A stretch of 5,799 nucleotides of DNA from an uncultured Lachnospiraceae bacterium (GTDB taxonomy: Bacteria; Bacillota_A; Clostridia; TANB77; CAG-508). The DNA lies in assembly GCA_947165105.1 (NCBI GenBank), contig CAMUZC010000090.1:1-5799 (forward strand). The letters are read 5' to 3'. Under the pieces are notes generated by a model that made no database searches, was not told where the DNA came from, and was given only the letters and a program-made list of their open reading frames with translations. Made by a program: the position numbers and the translations under genes. How positions within the stretch are numbered: the stretch's first letter is position 1; each line of letters begins with the position of its first letter. Positions 1 through 5,688 of the stretch are shown here, in pieces.

Positions 1-104
1 GAACTGCAAAAAACGGTCAAATTGAACTTCAAGGAGACCACAAAACCAAAGTTAAAGAAGTTTTATCCAGCATGGGCTTTTCATCTGAGACAATTACATT
101 TTAA
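1..104 (+). CDS. 3' end of a SUI1/eIF1-like translation initiation factor gene (5' part outside window)
   Basis: The frame beginning at base 3 is open for 33 codons and ends with TAA at 102-104. The peptide contains GQIELQGDHKTKVKEVL followed by a Met-Gly-Phe and a short tail ending ITF. This matches the last strand-helix-strand of the SUI1 fold, where eIF1 reads (I/V)xLQGDxxxx(V/I)xxFL and archaeal or YciH-type members read IEhQGDHxxKVKExL. SUI1 proteins act on the small ribosomal subunit in start-codon selection. The tail after QGD is shorter than in canonical eIF1, which ends in an HGF-like motif, so an archaeal/YciH-like or divergent member is as likely as true eIF1. The stretch is less AT-rich than the rest of the window, as expected for a well-expressed gene. 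The gene converges on the large glucan synthase gene and overlaps its stop codon by two bases. Frame 1 is also open here but shows no similarity I recognise. Only the C-terminus is visible, so the family call is moderate. Confidence 0.6.
   Translation, partial: TAKNGQIELQGDHKTKVKEVLSSMGFSSETITF
101..104. other. Shared TTAA: overlapping stop codons of two convergent genes
   Basis: The plus-strand SUI1-like gene stops with TAA at 102-104 and the minus-strand glucan synthase stops with TAA read from 103 down to 101. The genes therefore overlap tail-to-tail by two bases within one palindromic TTAA. No intergenic space remains, so each transcript's 3' untranslated region and poly(A) or termination signal must lie inside the other gene's coding sequence. 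Confidence 0.75.
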
Positions 105-3100
105 ACATTAATAACATTATTAATAATACCATCATTTCCTCTTACACTTTGTTCATTTGGATTAATTTCCCAACTTCCATCAATAATATATTTATAAAAA
201 TATTTCCCTTTTTTAACTTTTAATGTACAGGTCCATTTTCCCATTGTTGGATTATAGGTAAGTGGATGTTTTTCTTTCCAATCATCAAAAGACCCACTAA
301 CAAAAACAGTTTTAGGATTTCTATTATTAAATTTATAACTAAAAGTAATATTTGGTTCATTGCTATACATTCCAGATGCCCCTCCTGAATTATTATAAAT
401 ATATTGTGGTATATTACTAGATGTTCTATTTTGATAATCAGGTAAATAATTCATTTTTGCTTCTTCAGGGTTGAAATTAGTTGTACTATTTATAGCATTA
501 TTTTTTGCTTCTTTTACATTGAAATATATTTTATTTTTAAGCCTATAAAATTCCCTACACCAGGCTCTACTAACATCAGCAACATCGATAGCACTATTAA
601 AAGCATTTTTTCTACATATTTCATATTTTTCTTTATTTCTAAATAAATTAAGTGCTCTTTTCATCGCTTCGACTAAATCTCTTCCATTATAATAATCAAA
701 AGTTAATCCGTTACCTGAATTATTATCCCATCTGAATTCAAAAACTGTATCTTTTAATCCTCCTGTTCTAAAAGCTATAACTGGAGTACCTGCGATGAAA
801 AATTCATGTTGGACTATACCACCTGGTTCAAATAGAGAAGGCATTAATCCAAAATCACTACCTTTATTTATCTTAGGACCATCAGTGAAAAATTCGTTAG
901 GATCAGCCCAGAATGCATAGGGGTATTTCCCTTTTAGATGATACATTTTATTCACACAGGCACCTACATAGGGGTCTCTTCGATCCCCCATCCCTCCTAC
1001 TAAAATATTTATTTTTCCTCCTGTTATTCTTATCATTTCTTCAACTACATCTAAAATTAATAAAACACCTTTCTGTTGGGTGATTCTTCCTACAAAAGCA
1101 AATATTGGTACACTATAATCAGCATCACCATATCCAAAATATTTTTGTTGAATATATCTTTTGCATTCTGGCCTACTTAAACCACATTTTTCATTTAATT
1201 GTTTAAGTCTTTTTTCTTTAAAAATACCGTTTGGATAAGAAAACGGTTGTGGTTTTTGATTCAAGAAATAATTTAAAGGTGATGAACTTCTCAAATCATC
1301 TTTATATGAATTGGATACAGTGGCCCATTGATCAGACATCATTATAGCACATCTTGATGGATTTATAACTTTTTGTTTCCATGAAAAATCTATTATCCAA
1401 TTAGGATCAAATTGATAAATACCATCAAGATTTCCTTCTTGAGGTGATGGATATAATCTTCCTTCATATGTAGGTTCTAAATTGTGACATATATGCATAA
1501 ATGTAGTACCTCTAAAAGTATCGCCGAAAGAGCCATTTTTGGCATATGCTGGGGTTAAACCGGTGAACCAATCATTAGTTAGAACTATTGATGGAATTAT
1601 TTGTAAATCGCATAAAAGTTGTAATGAAGCCTTGGCAAAACAGGCAATTTCTCTTACAGTCATAGCAGGACCAAAATCAGGATAAGGCCTAGGGAAAATA
1701 TTTGCATTATGTAAAAAGTAGTATTTTATACCTCCGTTACCTGTTCCATAATGTACACCAAATTCATATCTATTATCTAAATTAATTCCTACATTTCTTA
1801 TATAATGAATATTAAAAGGGTCATTTGAAAGATAATTGGTAGCCCCTTTTCTATTTTGGTTATAATAAGGTGATATCATTATTACTTCTTGTCCTATAGA
1901 AGTAAGTCCTTGACTTAATTCATCAACCATAATACCCAATCCCCCAACTGTAGACCATCTTCCTAATTCAGGTGTAACGAAGCATATAGGTCCTATAACA
2001 TTTGAATTAAAAATATTTTCAGCTTCTTGGGCCATTTTTAAATTTTGGGGAGAAAGCATCATATTTTTAGTATTTGCCAATCTGTAACAATAACTGAAAA
2101 ATTCATTTGATGATTTTTCATCTCTTACAACAAAATCAAGTTTTTTTATATAGTCGTTAAATGACAATTTACTTCGAGATAAAATATCACATATATAACT
2201 TATCCATTTACTAAATTCTTCTAAAGGTAATTTTTTATTCAAAATTTCTTTTAATTTTATAGAAGATTGATAACTATCAACTGAAATATCACTTCTATTT
2301 TCCAAATCTGAAATCATCTTTGAATTACTAATTTCCATAGTTTTTCTAAAAATATCCTGCGAAGCCGGTGCGACAGAAAATCCAAAACAGACAGATTGAA
2401 AAGGACCAATTTTTCTGGTCATTCTCCCTTGGGAAAGTTCCCTCAAAAAGAAATATTCATTCTTTTCATCATTATCCCAATTTTGTATATAACATATTGT
2501 ATCAAAATTACTCTCTTCTCCAACTAAAGGCATTAAATCTAATAAAAAGTTGGATTCTTGGTCTCTGAAATTTATTGCAAAAATACCTGTTTCTTCTTCT
2601 GTTTGCCTGGCGAAGGCTAAAACCCCAGGATGTATTTGACCATGATTATTCATTGCTTTTAAATATATTATTTTACCTCTACGTAAACATATATGTTTAT
2701 TTCTCATTTTACGATAATGATCATAATGATAATTTATTTTTGTTAAATCGAAGCCTTGTTCTGGCCCTAATGATTTAATTAAATTCATTTGCTTATTGTC
2801 CATTTCTCTAGTTTGATTTAAAGCAATACCTGATAAATTAATTAAAGAAGTAATACTTTCAGTTAAATTATATTGTGGCATATAGTCTTGGAAATTAACA
2901 AATGAAGAAGATCTTGATAAAGTTTTTTTATTACTTCCACTTTCTTGTTCTCTTTCCCTTTTTTCTTGTTCTTGTGTTTCTAATAATTTTAACAAACTTT
3001 TACTTCTAGTTCTAAGTCTACCTCCCTGATTTTCACTTTGTTTATTTTCTTTTGATTCATAAACATTTGTTATCTGAACTCTATATGCCTCTCCATCTAT

Positions 3101-5644
3101 TTCATCCATAAAAGTCATAGGAATATCAGGTAAACTAAATAATAAATCAACGGCACTCCAATTCCCCCTTCCATATAACAATGAAGGGTATGGCCAAACT
3201 TGTCCTGAAGAACTTTGTATTAATAGGGCACCTTCTGGAAGTTCTTTATAGTTTTCATTGTACCATTCTTTTATAAGGGTTATATCAGTAGGGGGCACTG
3301 AATCTATTCTACCATCTCTTTGAATTTTTTTACCTAGGACTTCACAAAGTATTATAGGTAAAGTATATAAACGTGGAATAATACCGCTTTTCGTTAGACT
3401 TATATGTCTTTGATAAAATTTTTCATTTAGCCAACATTCTCCAATAAAAATGAAATTTGGGTATAAATTCCATATACTTTTTGTTAGTTTAATTAAGAGA
3501 GGATTTGCATATGATTCAAAGCTATCTGTATCCCAATATCCTTGTTCCACATTTGGCATAACTATTTCACCATTTAATATATCAAAAGGAGTATATGCTG
3601 GTTTTCCATCTATATCTATTCTATATAACTCAGCTGTGTCTAATTCCATTATTTGTGGCCATGCTTGGCAATTATCTAGATGAACTCCATCAATTTTATA
3701 TTTTTCTATTAATATTTTAATTTCATTTATAAGCATATCCCATGCTTCTTTTTTTCTATAATTTAATATAGCACTATCTTCATATCTTACACTTTTTCCG
3801 TCGCTTCCATAACATATTTGTAATTTTCCTTGTGAATCTAAATATCTAAGTAATATATCTCTATATTTTCTATGAGCTCTTGAAGAGCTTATTCTAGATA
3901 GTGAATCAATTATTATTTTTATAGATAATTTATGTGCTTTGTTAATCAAAGATAAAAATGGTTTTTCACCACCTAATAATGAAGATAAATTTGATCTACT
4001 GGTAACAGCCATGGGACTTGCCTTGTAATTTCCTATATCTATAGGTGTTCCTGTCTCATCATCATATGCTATTTCATTATCTCTTTCTAAAGCACCCATT
4101 ACATATATTAAATTTATATATCTTTTATGATATTCATCTAATTTATTTTCTAGATTTTGGAAAGTACCTCTTTTTATAATTCTTCCCTGATTTTTATCTA
4201 TATCAGCCCCAATCAAATCACAAAAAACTTCATGTGCTGAAATTTCTTTCATATCTTTATTTAAGGCTATTATTCTTCCTTTTGCTTCAATTAAATTTTT
4301 ATTATTATTATTAATTATTTTAATATTAGTAAATCTCCCTTTACTAAATCTAACTAAATACCAATCATAATATCCGCATTTAGTCAATGTACCCAAAGGA
4401 AATATTAATTTTACAGAATTATTTCCTTCTTCTTCATTTTGACATTTTAAAAATGTGATACATGGATATAAAACATTTTTATTTTCTGATGGAGTTGATA
4501 TAATTAATACTATATTTTTTTCACCATAATCTTCAATTTGGATATTCAATTCTAAAGTTAATTGTTCATTCATTAATTTAATTTGAGTATTTTGTAAAGG
4601 AAAGGCACTTTTTTCTTGCCAGGTATGTTGATCATATATCATATTCAGCATTTTAACTGCACTGTTTCGAACATCTTTTTCACAGTGGCCAAGAAGTTGT
4701 ATGAGTAATCTTTCTAAAATATTAAGTGATTCTATATCGTTTACATTTTGGAACATACCGATTAATTTCCTGCAATGCACCAGATGATCTTTCCATTTAT
4801 CTCTCATATTTAAATTAGCAAATATATCTACATAATCATCATATTTTTTTTTGTTCAATTTTTCTTTAACTGAATTATTATATAATTTTAATAAATCATC
4901 TTCCATTTGTTGAAATATTTGTATATAAGGCAAAATATCTTCATCATTTAAATAAATAATAATTGCTTTCATAATATGTATTTTCATATATACATCTAAT
5001 CTTCCATGACTTTGAAATCCTAAATCTAAAATTAATTTTCTTATTTGTAAGTCTGTTGATTTTTTCGAAATTACTGTTTGTAAAACAATGGGAACTTTTG
5101 ATATATTTGTATCTTCTTCAGAAATTCTTAAATTCGAAAATGATTTTTTTGCTATGTCTGTGTAATTATAGTGTCTACTTTCATTATCAGCTAATAAATA
5201 ATAACTTTCTTTTAATGAATTTAGGACTATTTCGGAAACTTTATCACTTTTTATATTTTTTAGTAGTTTATAAAATGGAATGCACATTTTATGAAAATAG
5301 AGATATAATGCTAGGGTTTCTTCGTTATTTAAATGCATGGGCAGTCCCACATTTTTTAAAAAATCAATAATTATTGTTTCCGTATCTCCTTGATGCATTC
5401 CATCGAATTTTTTAATTAACTGAAGAGATATTATAAAACTATTTGGATTATCTAGTTCATTAACATTTATATGTTCACTATCATCCTCATTTTCTTCTTC
5501 TTGATTTTCATCTTGTTTTTCTTCTTGATTTTCATCCTTTTCTTCTTTTTCTTCTTGTTCTTGTTCCTCTTGTTCTTCTTCCTCTTCATTCATTTCTTCT
5601 TTTTCTTCCTCTGACTTTGATGCTTCTGAATCATCTGACTTCAT
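101..5644 (-). CDS. Multidomain alpha-glucan synthase: acidic tract, helical region, GH13-like, GT5 synthase, CBM48
   Basis: A single 1847-codon frame encodes a probable glycogen/starch synthase. Its GT5 domain would transfer glucose from a nucleotide-sugar (UDP-Glc or ADP-Glc, not decidable here) to the non-reducing end of an alpha-1,4-glucan. Order of parts: acidic tract 4-56, helical region 66-345, beta domain 350-475, GH13-like barrel 491-860 plus beta domain 965-1092, helical connector 1095-1212, GT5 1216-1705, AMPK-type CBM48 1764-1847. GT5 residues visible are GGLG 1234-1237, Asp1358, His1387, Arg1520, Lys1525, Glu1606 in FEPGG, and RTGGL 1626-1630. The start is the Met at 5644: an in-frame TAA lies at 5666-5668 with no Met between, the next Met is residue 18 inside the acidic tract, and the ATG follows seven A residues with no Shine-Dalgarno. 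TGG (Trp) and CAA (Gln) are used normally, so the code is standard. No signal peptide or membrane helix is seen, hence cytosolic. Typical GT5 enzymes are about 450-550 residues, so this is an unusually large fusion. Fungal alpha-1,3-glucan synthases also join GH13 and GT5, but they carry many membrane helices and lack this module order. Confidence 0.95.
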   Translation of the reverse strand: MKSDDSEASKSEEEKEEMNEEEEEQEEQEQEEKEEKDENQEEKQDENQEEENEDDSEHINVNELDNPNSFIISLQLIKKFDGMHQGDTETIIIDFLKNVGLPMHLNNEETLALYLYFHKMCIPFYKLLKNIKSDKVSEIVLNSLKESYYLLADNESRHYNYTDIAKKSFSNLRISEEDTNISKVPIVLQTVISKKSTDLQIRKLILDLGFQSHGRLDVYMKIHIMKAIIIYLNDEDILPYIQIFQQMEDDLLKLYNNSVKEKLNKKKYDDYVDIFANLNMRDKWKDHLVHCRKLIGMFQNVNDIESLNILERLLIQLLGHCEKDVRNSAVKMLNMIYDQHTWQEKSAFPLQNTQIKLMNEQLTLELNIQIEDYGEKNIVLIISTPSENKNVLYPCITFLKCQNEEEGNNSVKLIFPLGTLTKCGYYDWYLVRFSKGRFTNIKIINNNNKNLIEAKGRIIALNKDMKEISAHEVFCDLIGADIDKNQGRIIKRGTFQNLENKLDEYHKRYINLIYVMGALERDNEIAYDDETGTPIDIGNYKASPMAVTSRSNLSSLLGGEKPFLSLINKAHKLSIKIIIDSLSRISSSRAHRKYRDILLRYLDSQGKLQICYGSDGKSVRYEDSAILNYRKKEAWDMLINEIKILIEKYKIDGVHLDNCQAWPQIMELDTAELYRIDIDGKPAYTPFDILNGEIVMPNVEQGYWDTDSFESYANPLLIKLTKSIWNLYPNFIFIGECWLNEKFYQRHISLTKSGIIPRLYTLPIILCEVLGKKIQRDGRIDSVPPTDITLIKEWYNENYKELPEGALLIQSSSGQVWPYPSLLYGRGNWSAVDLLFSLPDIPMTFMDEIDGEAYRVQITNVYESKENKQSENQGGRLRTRSKSLLKLLETQEQEKREREQESGSNKKTLSRSSSFVNFQDYMPQYNLTESITSLINLSGIALNQTREMDNKQMNLIKSLGPEQGFDLTKINYHYDHYRKMRNKHICLRRGKIIYLKAMNNHGQIHPGVLAFARQTEEETGIFAINFRDQESNFLLDLMPLVGEESNFDTICYIQNWDNDEKNEYFFLRELSQGRMTRKIGPFQSVCFGFSVAPASQDIFRKTMEISNSKMISDLENRSDISVDSYQSSIKLKEILNKKLPLEEFSKWISYICDILSRSKLSFNDYIKKLDFVVRDEKSSNEFFSYCYRLANTKNMMLSPQNLKMAQEAENIFNSNVIGPICFVTPELGRWSTVGGLGIMVDELSQGLTSIGQEVIMISPYYNQNRKGATNYLSNDPFNIHYIRNVGINLDNRYEFGVHYGTGNGGIKYYFLHNANIFPRPYPDFGPAMTVREIACFAKASLQLLCDLQIIPSIVLTNDWFTGLTPAYAKNGSFGDTFRGTTFMHICHNLEPTYEGRLYPSPQEGNLDGIYQFDPNWIIDFSWKQKVINPSRCAIMMSDQWATVSNSYKDDLRSSSPLNYFLNQKPQPFSYPNGIFKEKRLKQLNEKCGLSRPECKRYIQQKYFGYGDADYSVPIFAFVGRITQQKGVLLILDVVEEMIRITGGKINILVGGMGDRRDPYVGACVNKMYHLKGKYPYAFWADPNEFFTDGPKINKGSDFGLMPSLFEPGGIVQHEFFIAGTPVIAFRTGGLKDTVFEFRWDNNSGNGLTFDYYNGRDLVEAMKRALNLFRNKEKYEICRKNAFNSAIDVADVSRAWCREFYRLKNKIYFNVKEAKNNAINSTTNFNPEEAKMNYLPDYQNRTSSNIPQYIYNNSGGASGMYSNEPNITFSYKFNNRNPKTVFVSGSFDDWKEKHPLTYNPTMGKWTCTLKVKKGKYFYKYIIDGSWEINPNEQSVRGNDGIINNVINV
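104..355 (-). other. Domain: CBM48 / AMPK-beta-type glycogen-binding module (residues 1764-1847)
   Basis: The segment has the AMPK1_CBM layout. A first strand ends in VFVSGSFDDWKEKHPL, then come a G-x-W strand, KKGKYFYKYIIDGSWEINP, and a closing INNVINV that parallels TVNNIIQV of AMPK beta subunits. Two Trp residues at the glycogen-contacting positions are present (Trp1789 and Trp1825), with Lys1818 in the YKY strand. The module should bind alpha-glucan chains and anchor the enzyme on its polymer. It sits at the extreme C-terminus, whereas CBM48 of branching and debranching enzymes usually precedes the GH13 barrel. Confidence 0.92.
107..124. repeat. Short AT-only inverted repeat at the convergent gene ends
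   Basis: ATTAATAA at 107-114 and TTATTAAT at 117-124 are perfect reverse complements separated by CA, three bases past the plus-strand stop. It could form a weak hairpin in either transcript. It also encodes the conserved INNVIN end of the CBM48, and AT-only palindromes are common by chance in such DNA, so a terminator role is not supported beyond position. Confidence 0.3.
359..523 (-). other. Domain: Asn/Ser-rich flexible linker between GT5 and CBM48 (residues 1708-1762)
   Basis: About 55 residues rich in Asn, Ser, Pro and Tyr with no hydrophobic pattern join the last helix of the GT5 domain to the carbohydrate-binding module. It probably lets the module move relative to the catalytic site. 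No motif is recognised. Confidence 0.7.
530..1117 (-). other. Domain: GT5 C-terminal Rossmann half, donor-nucleotide site (residues 1510-1705)
   Basis: The domain begins with FAFVGRITQQKG (1515-1526), the counterpart of the bacterial GlgA V-x-R-L-x-x-Q-K-G motif. It supplies Arg1520 and Lys1525, which contact the nucleotide-sugar phosphates in the family. The E-x-x-x-x-x-x-E type region follows as PSLFEPGGIVQHE (1602-1614) with the catalytic-site Glu1606; GlgA has FEPCGL here, and the Cys is replaced by Gly1608. RTGGLKDTV (1626-1634) closes the donor pocket. The order and spacing are those of a complete GT-B C-terminal domain, so donor binding should be intact on this side of the cleft. Confidence 0.92.
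1220..1999 (-). other. Domain: GT5 N-terminal Rossmann half, glucan acceptor side (residues 1216-1475)
   Basis: Recognisable are GPICFVTPELGRWSTVGGLG (1218-1237), the start of the starch synthase catalytic domain; VLTNDWFTGL (1354-1363), matching the HDWH segment with catalytic Asp1358; HICHNLEPTYEG (1384-1395), matching the T-x-H-N-x-x-Y-Q-G segment with His1387; and SYPNGI (1469-1474), matching the PNGID hinge. The Lys normally found at the first position of KxGGL is Thr1232 (codon at 1949-1951). Otherwise the half-domain looks complete. Confidence 0.92.
2009..2362 (-). other. Domain: helical connector between GH13-like and GT5 parts (residues 1095-1212)
   Basis: About 118 residues of charged and hydrophobic heptad-like sequence, without Gly-Pro-rich loops, are predicted by eye as several alpha helices. 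A Ser-rich patch (1107-1128) interrupts the first helices. No family is recognised. It separates the two catalytic-type domains, much as the spacer does in fungal alpha-glucan synthases, but I see no similarity to those spacers. Confidence 0.55.
2369..2752 (-). other. Domain: GH13 C-terminal beta-sandwich-like domain (residues 965-1092)
   Basis: After the barrel, the HYRKMRNKHICLRRGK segment (976-991) corresponds to the GH13 helix in which a tyrosine/arginine pair precedes the L-x-x-G turn. GVLAFARQTEEETGIFAINF (1007-1026) matches the v-x-a-F-x-R...v-x-N-F strand pair of amylase domain C. The segment ends with IGPFQSVCFGF (1079-1089), equivalent to the final L-x-P-x-x-x-x-v strand. This supports a full GH13 scaffold rather than an isolated barrel fragment. 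Confidence 0.75.
2879..3061 (-). other. Low-complexity charged insert in the GH13 part, with kinase-site-like serines (residues 862-922)
   Basis: Directly after the last barrel strand, about 60 residues are rich in Glu, Gln, Arg, Lys and Ser and have no counterpart in compact amylases. The insert contains RTRSKS (878-883), a short charged helix (884-901), and LSRSSSFVNF (909-918). Several Ser residues have Arg at -3. Ser914 has Leu at -5, Arg at -3 and Phe at +4, the AMPK/Snf1 consensus pattern. It is probably a disordered, possibly regulatory loop. Confidence 0.6.
3065..4174 (-). other. Domain: GH13 alpha-amylase-like barrel with degenerate active site (residues 491-860)
   Basis: The barrel can be followed from strand 1 (INLIYVMGALERD, 510-522) through SPMAVTSRSNLSSLLGG (543-559) and AHKLSIKIIID (570-580). 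It continues through IDGVHLDNCQAWP (651-663), FIFIGECWLNE (731-741), GALLIQSSSGQ (805-815) and LPDIPMTFMDEIDGEAYR (838-855). Compared with GH13 conserved regions, Asp657 (nucleophile position) and Glu736 (acid/base position) are present. The near-invariant Arg two residues before the nucleophile is His655. The Asn-His of region I is replaced by Arg-Ile at 584-585. The region IV His-Asp is replaced within LIQSSSG (808-814). Hydrolase or transferase activity is therefore doubtful, and a glucan-binding or structural role is a reasonable alternative. Confidence 0.85.
4220..4597 (-). other. Domain: beta-rich region preceding the GH13 barrel (residues 350-475)
   Basis: Alternating hydrophobic strands (LTLELNIQI, KNIVLIIS, SVKLIFPLGTL, YYDWYLVRF, NIKIINNNN, KGRIIALN) suggest an immunoglobulin-like or beta-sandwich fold. 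GH13 proteins often carry an N-terminal beta-sandwich in this position. The FPLGTLTKCGYYDWYLVRF stretch (415-433) resembles the Gly-Tyr/Phe-x-Trp turn of such domains. I cannot assign a named family, so carbohydrate binding here is inference. Confidence 0.5.
4610..5449 (-). other. Domain: N-terminal alpha-helical region, possibly HEAT/ARM-like (residues 66-345)
   Basis: About 280 residues of amphipathic helices with few glycines run from the acidic tract to the beta domain. The last helical pair, ILERLLIQLLGHCEKDVRNS (309-328) followed by AVKMLNMIYDQ (329-339), has the Asp-Val-Arg turn and following A-x-x-x-L helix typical of a HEAT repeat. Earlier pairs (91-127 and 201-232) are similar in length but less clear. 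Alpha-solenoids usually mediate protein contacts. Glycogen and starch synthases of the GT5 type do not normally have such a region. The fold is by-eye inference. Confidence 0.45.
5477..5635 (-). repeat. Acidic Glu-rich low-complexity tract at the N-terminus (residues 4-56)
   Basis: The first fifty or so residues are mostly Glu with Gln, Asp, Asn, Lys and Ser. At DNA level the plus strand is a run of TTC/TCT-type triplets. The tract is strongly negative and probably disordered. Such GAA-rich runs change length readily by replication slippage, so length may vary between strains. Confidence 0.9.
5497..5544. repeat. Two tandem 24-bp units inside the acidic tract
   Basis: The 16-mer CTTCTTGATTTTCATC occurs at 5497-5512 and again at 5521-5536, exactly 24 bp apart. 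It encodes a repeated eight-residue unit, DENQEE plus two residues (37-44 and 45-52). The remainder of each unit has diverged. This looks like a local in-frame duplication within the coding sequence. Confidence 0.75.
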
Positions 5645-5688
5645 TTTTTTTATTATTAATTTTGTTTATCATTTATTTATTATTAATT
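5641..5688 (-). repeat. Imperfect AT-rich direct repeat spanning the start region
   Basis: Read on the minus strand, AATTAATAATAAATAAATGA (5688 to 5669) is followed by AATTAATAATAAAAAAAATGA (5661 to 5641). The copies are nearly identical, start 27 bases apart, and both end in ATGA. The second ATG is the start codon of the large gene. The first copy overlaps the stop of the upstream gene. It may be a small duplication or simply low-complexity coincidence. Confidence 0.5.
5645..5682 (-). promoter_or_regulatory. 38-bp AT-only-like spacer upstream of the large gene
   Basis: The whole gap between the stop of the upstream gene and the ATG is A/T except for one G and one C. There is no Shine-Dalgarno sequence and no promoter motif I can name. 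An upstream ATG at 5670-5672 opens a 13-codon frame that ends past the true start, so a transcript beginning upstream of it would meet an out-of-frame start first. If the large gene has its own promoter, it must be here or inside the upstream gene, and the 5' leader is likely under about 27 bases. Confidence 0.5.

Noticed and set aside
101..104. Both stops followed by A (TAAA), like the trichomonad poly(A) signal that overlaps the stop
   Set aside because: Four A/T bases are uninformative here, and no trichomonad-type initiator is seen before the large gene.
2368..2778. Two plus-strand open frames of 66 and 67 codons
   Set aside because: They lie antisense to the GH13 C-terminal domain, consist of compositionally odd Phe/Tyr/Leu-rich peptides and have no similarity I recognise. 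They are shadows of the minus-strand gene.
3450..3683. Plus-strand open frame of 77 codons
   Set aside because: It is antisense to the well-supported GH13 motifs around Asp657 and Glu736, with no independent coding evidence.
5056..5370. Plus-strand open frame of 104 codons with hydrophobic stretches
   Set aside because: It is antisense to the helical N-terminal region. The hydrophobic look comes from reading Lys/Asn/Glu-rich codons in reverse, not from membrane segments.
101..5644. Alternative genetic code or frameshift
   Set aside because: The frame is open over 1847 codons with standard stops, domains run in register from start to end, and Trp and Gln use normal codons.
5570..5644. Signal peptide or membrane anchor, as in fungal alpha-glucan synthases
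   Set aside because: The N-terminus is acidic and hydrophilic, and no hydrophobic stretch of about 20 residues occurs in the protein.
5656..5663. AAAATTAA on the minus strand, resembling the mimivirus early promoter AAAATTGA
   Set aside because: It has one mismatch, lies only 12 bases before the ATG where a promoter would be too close, and is expected by chance in this AT-rich DNA.
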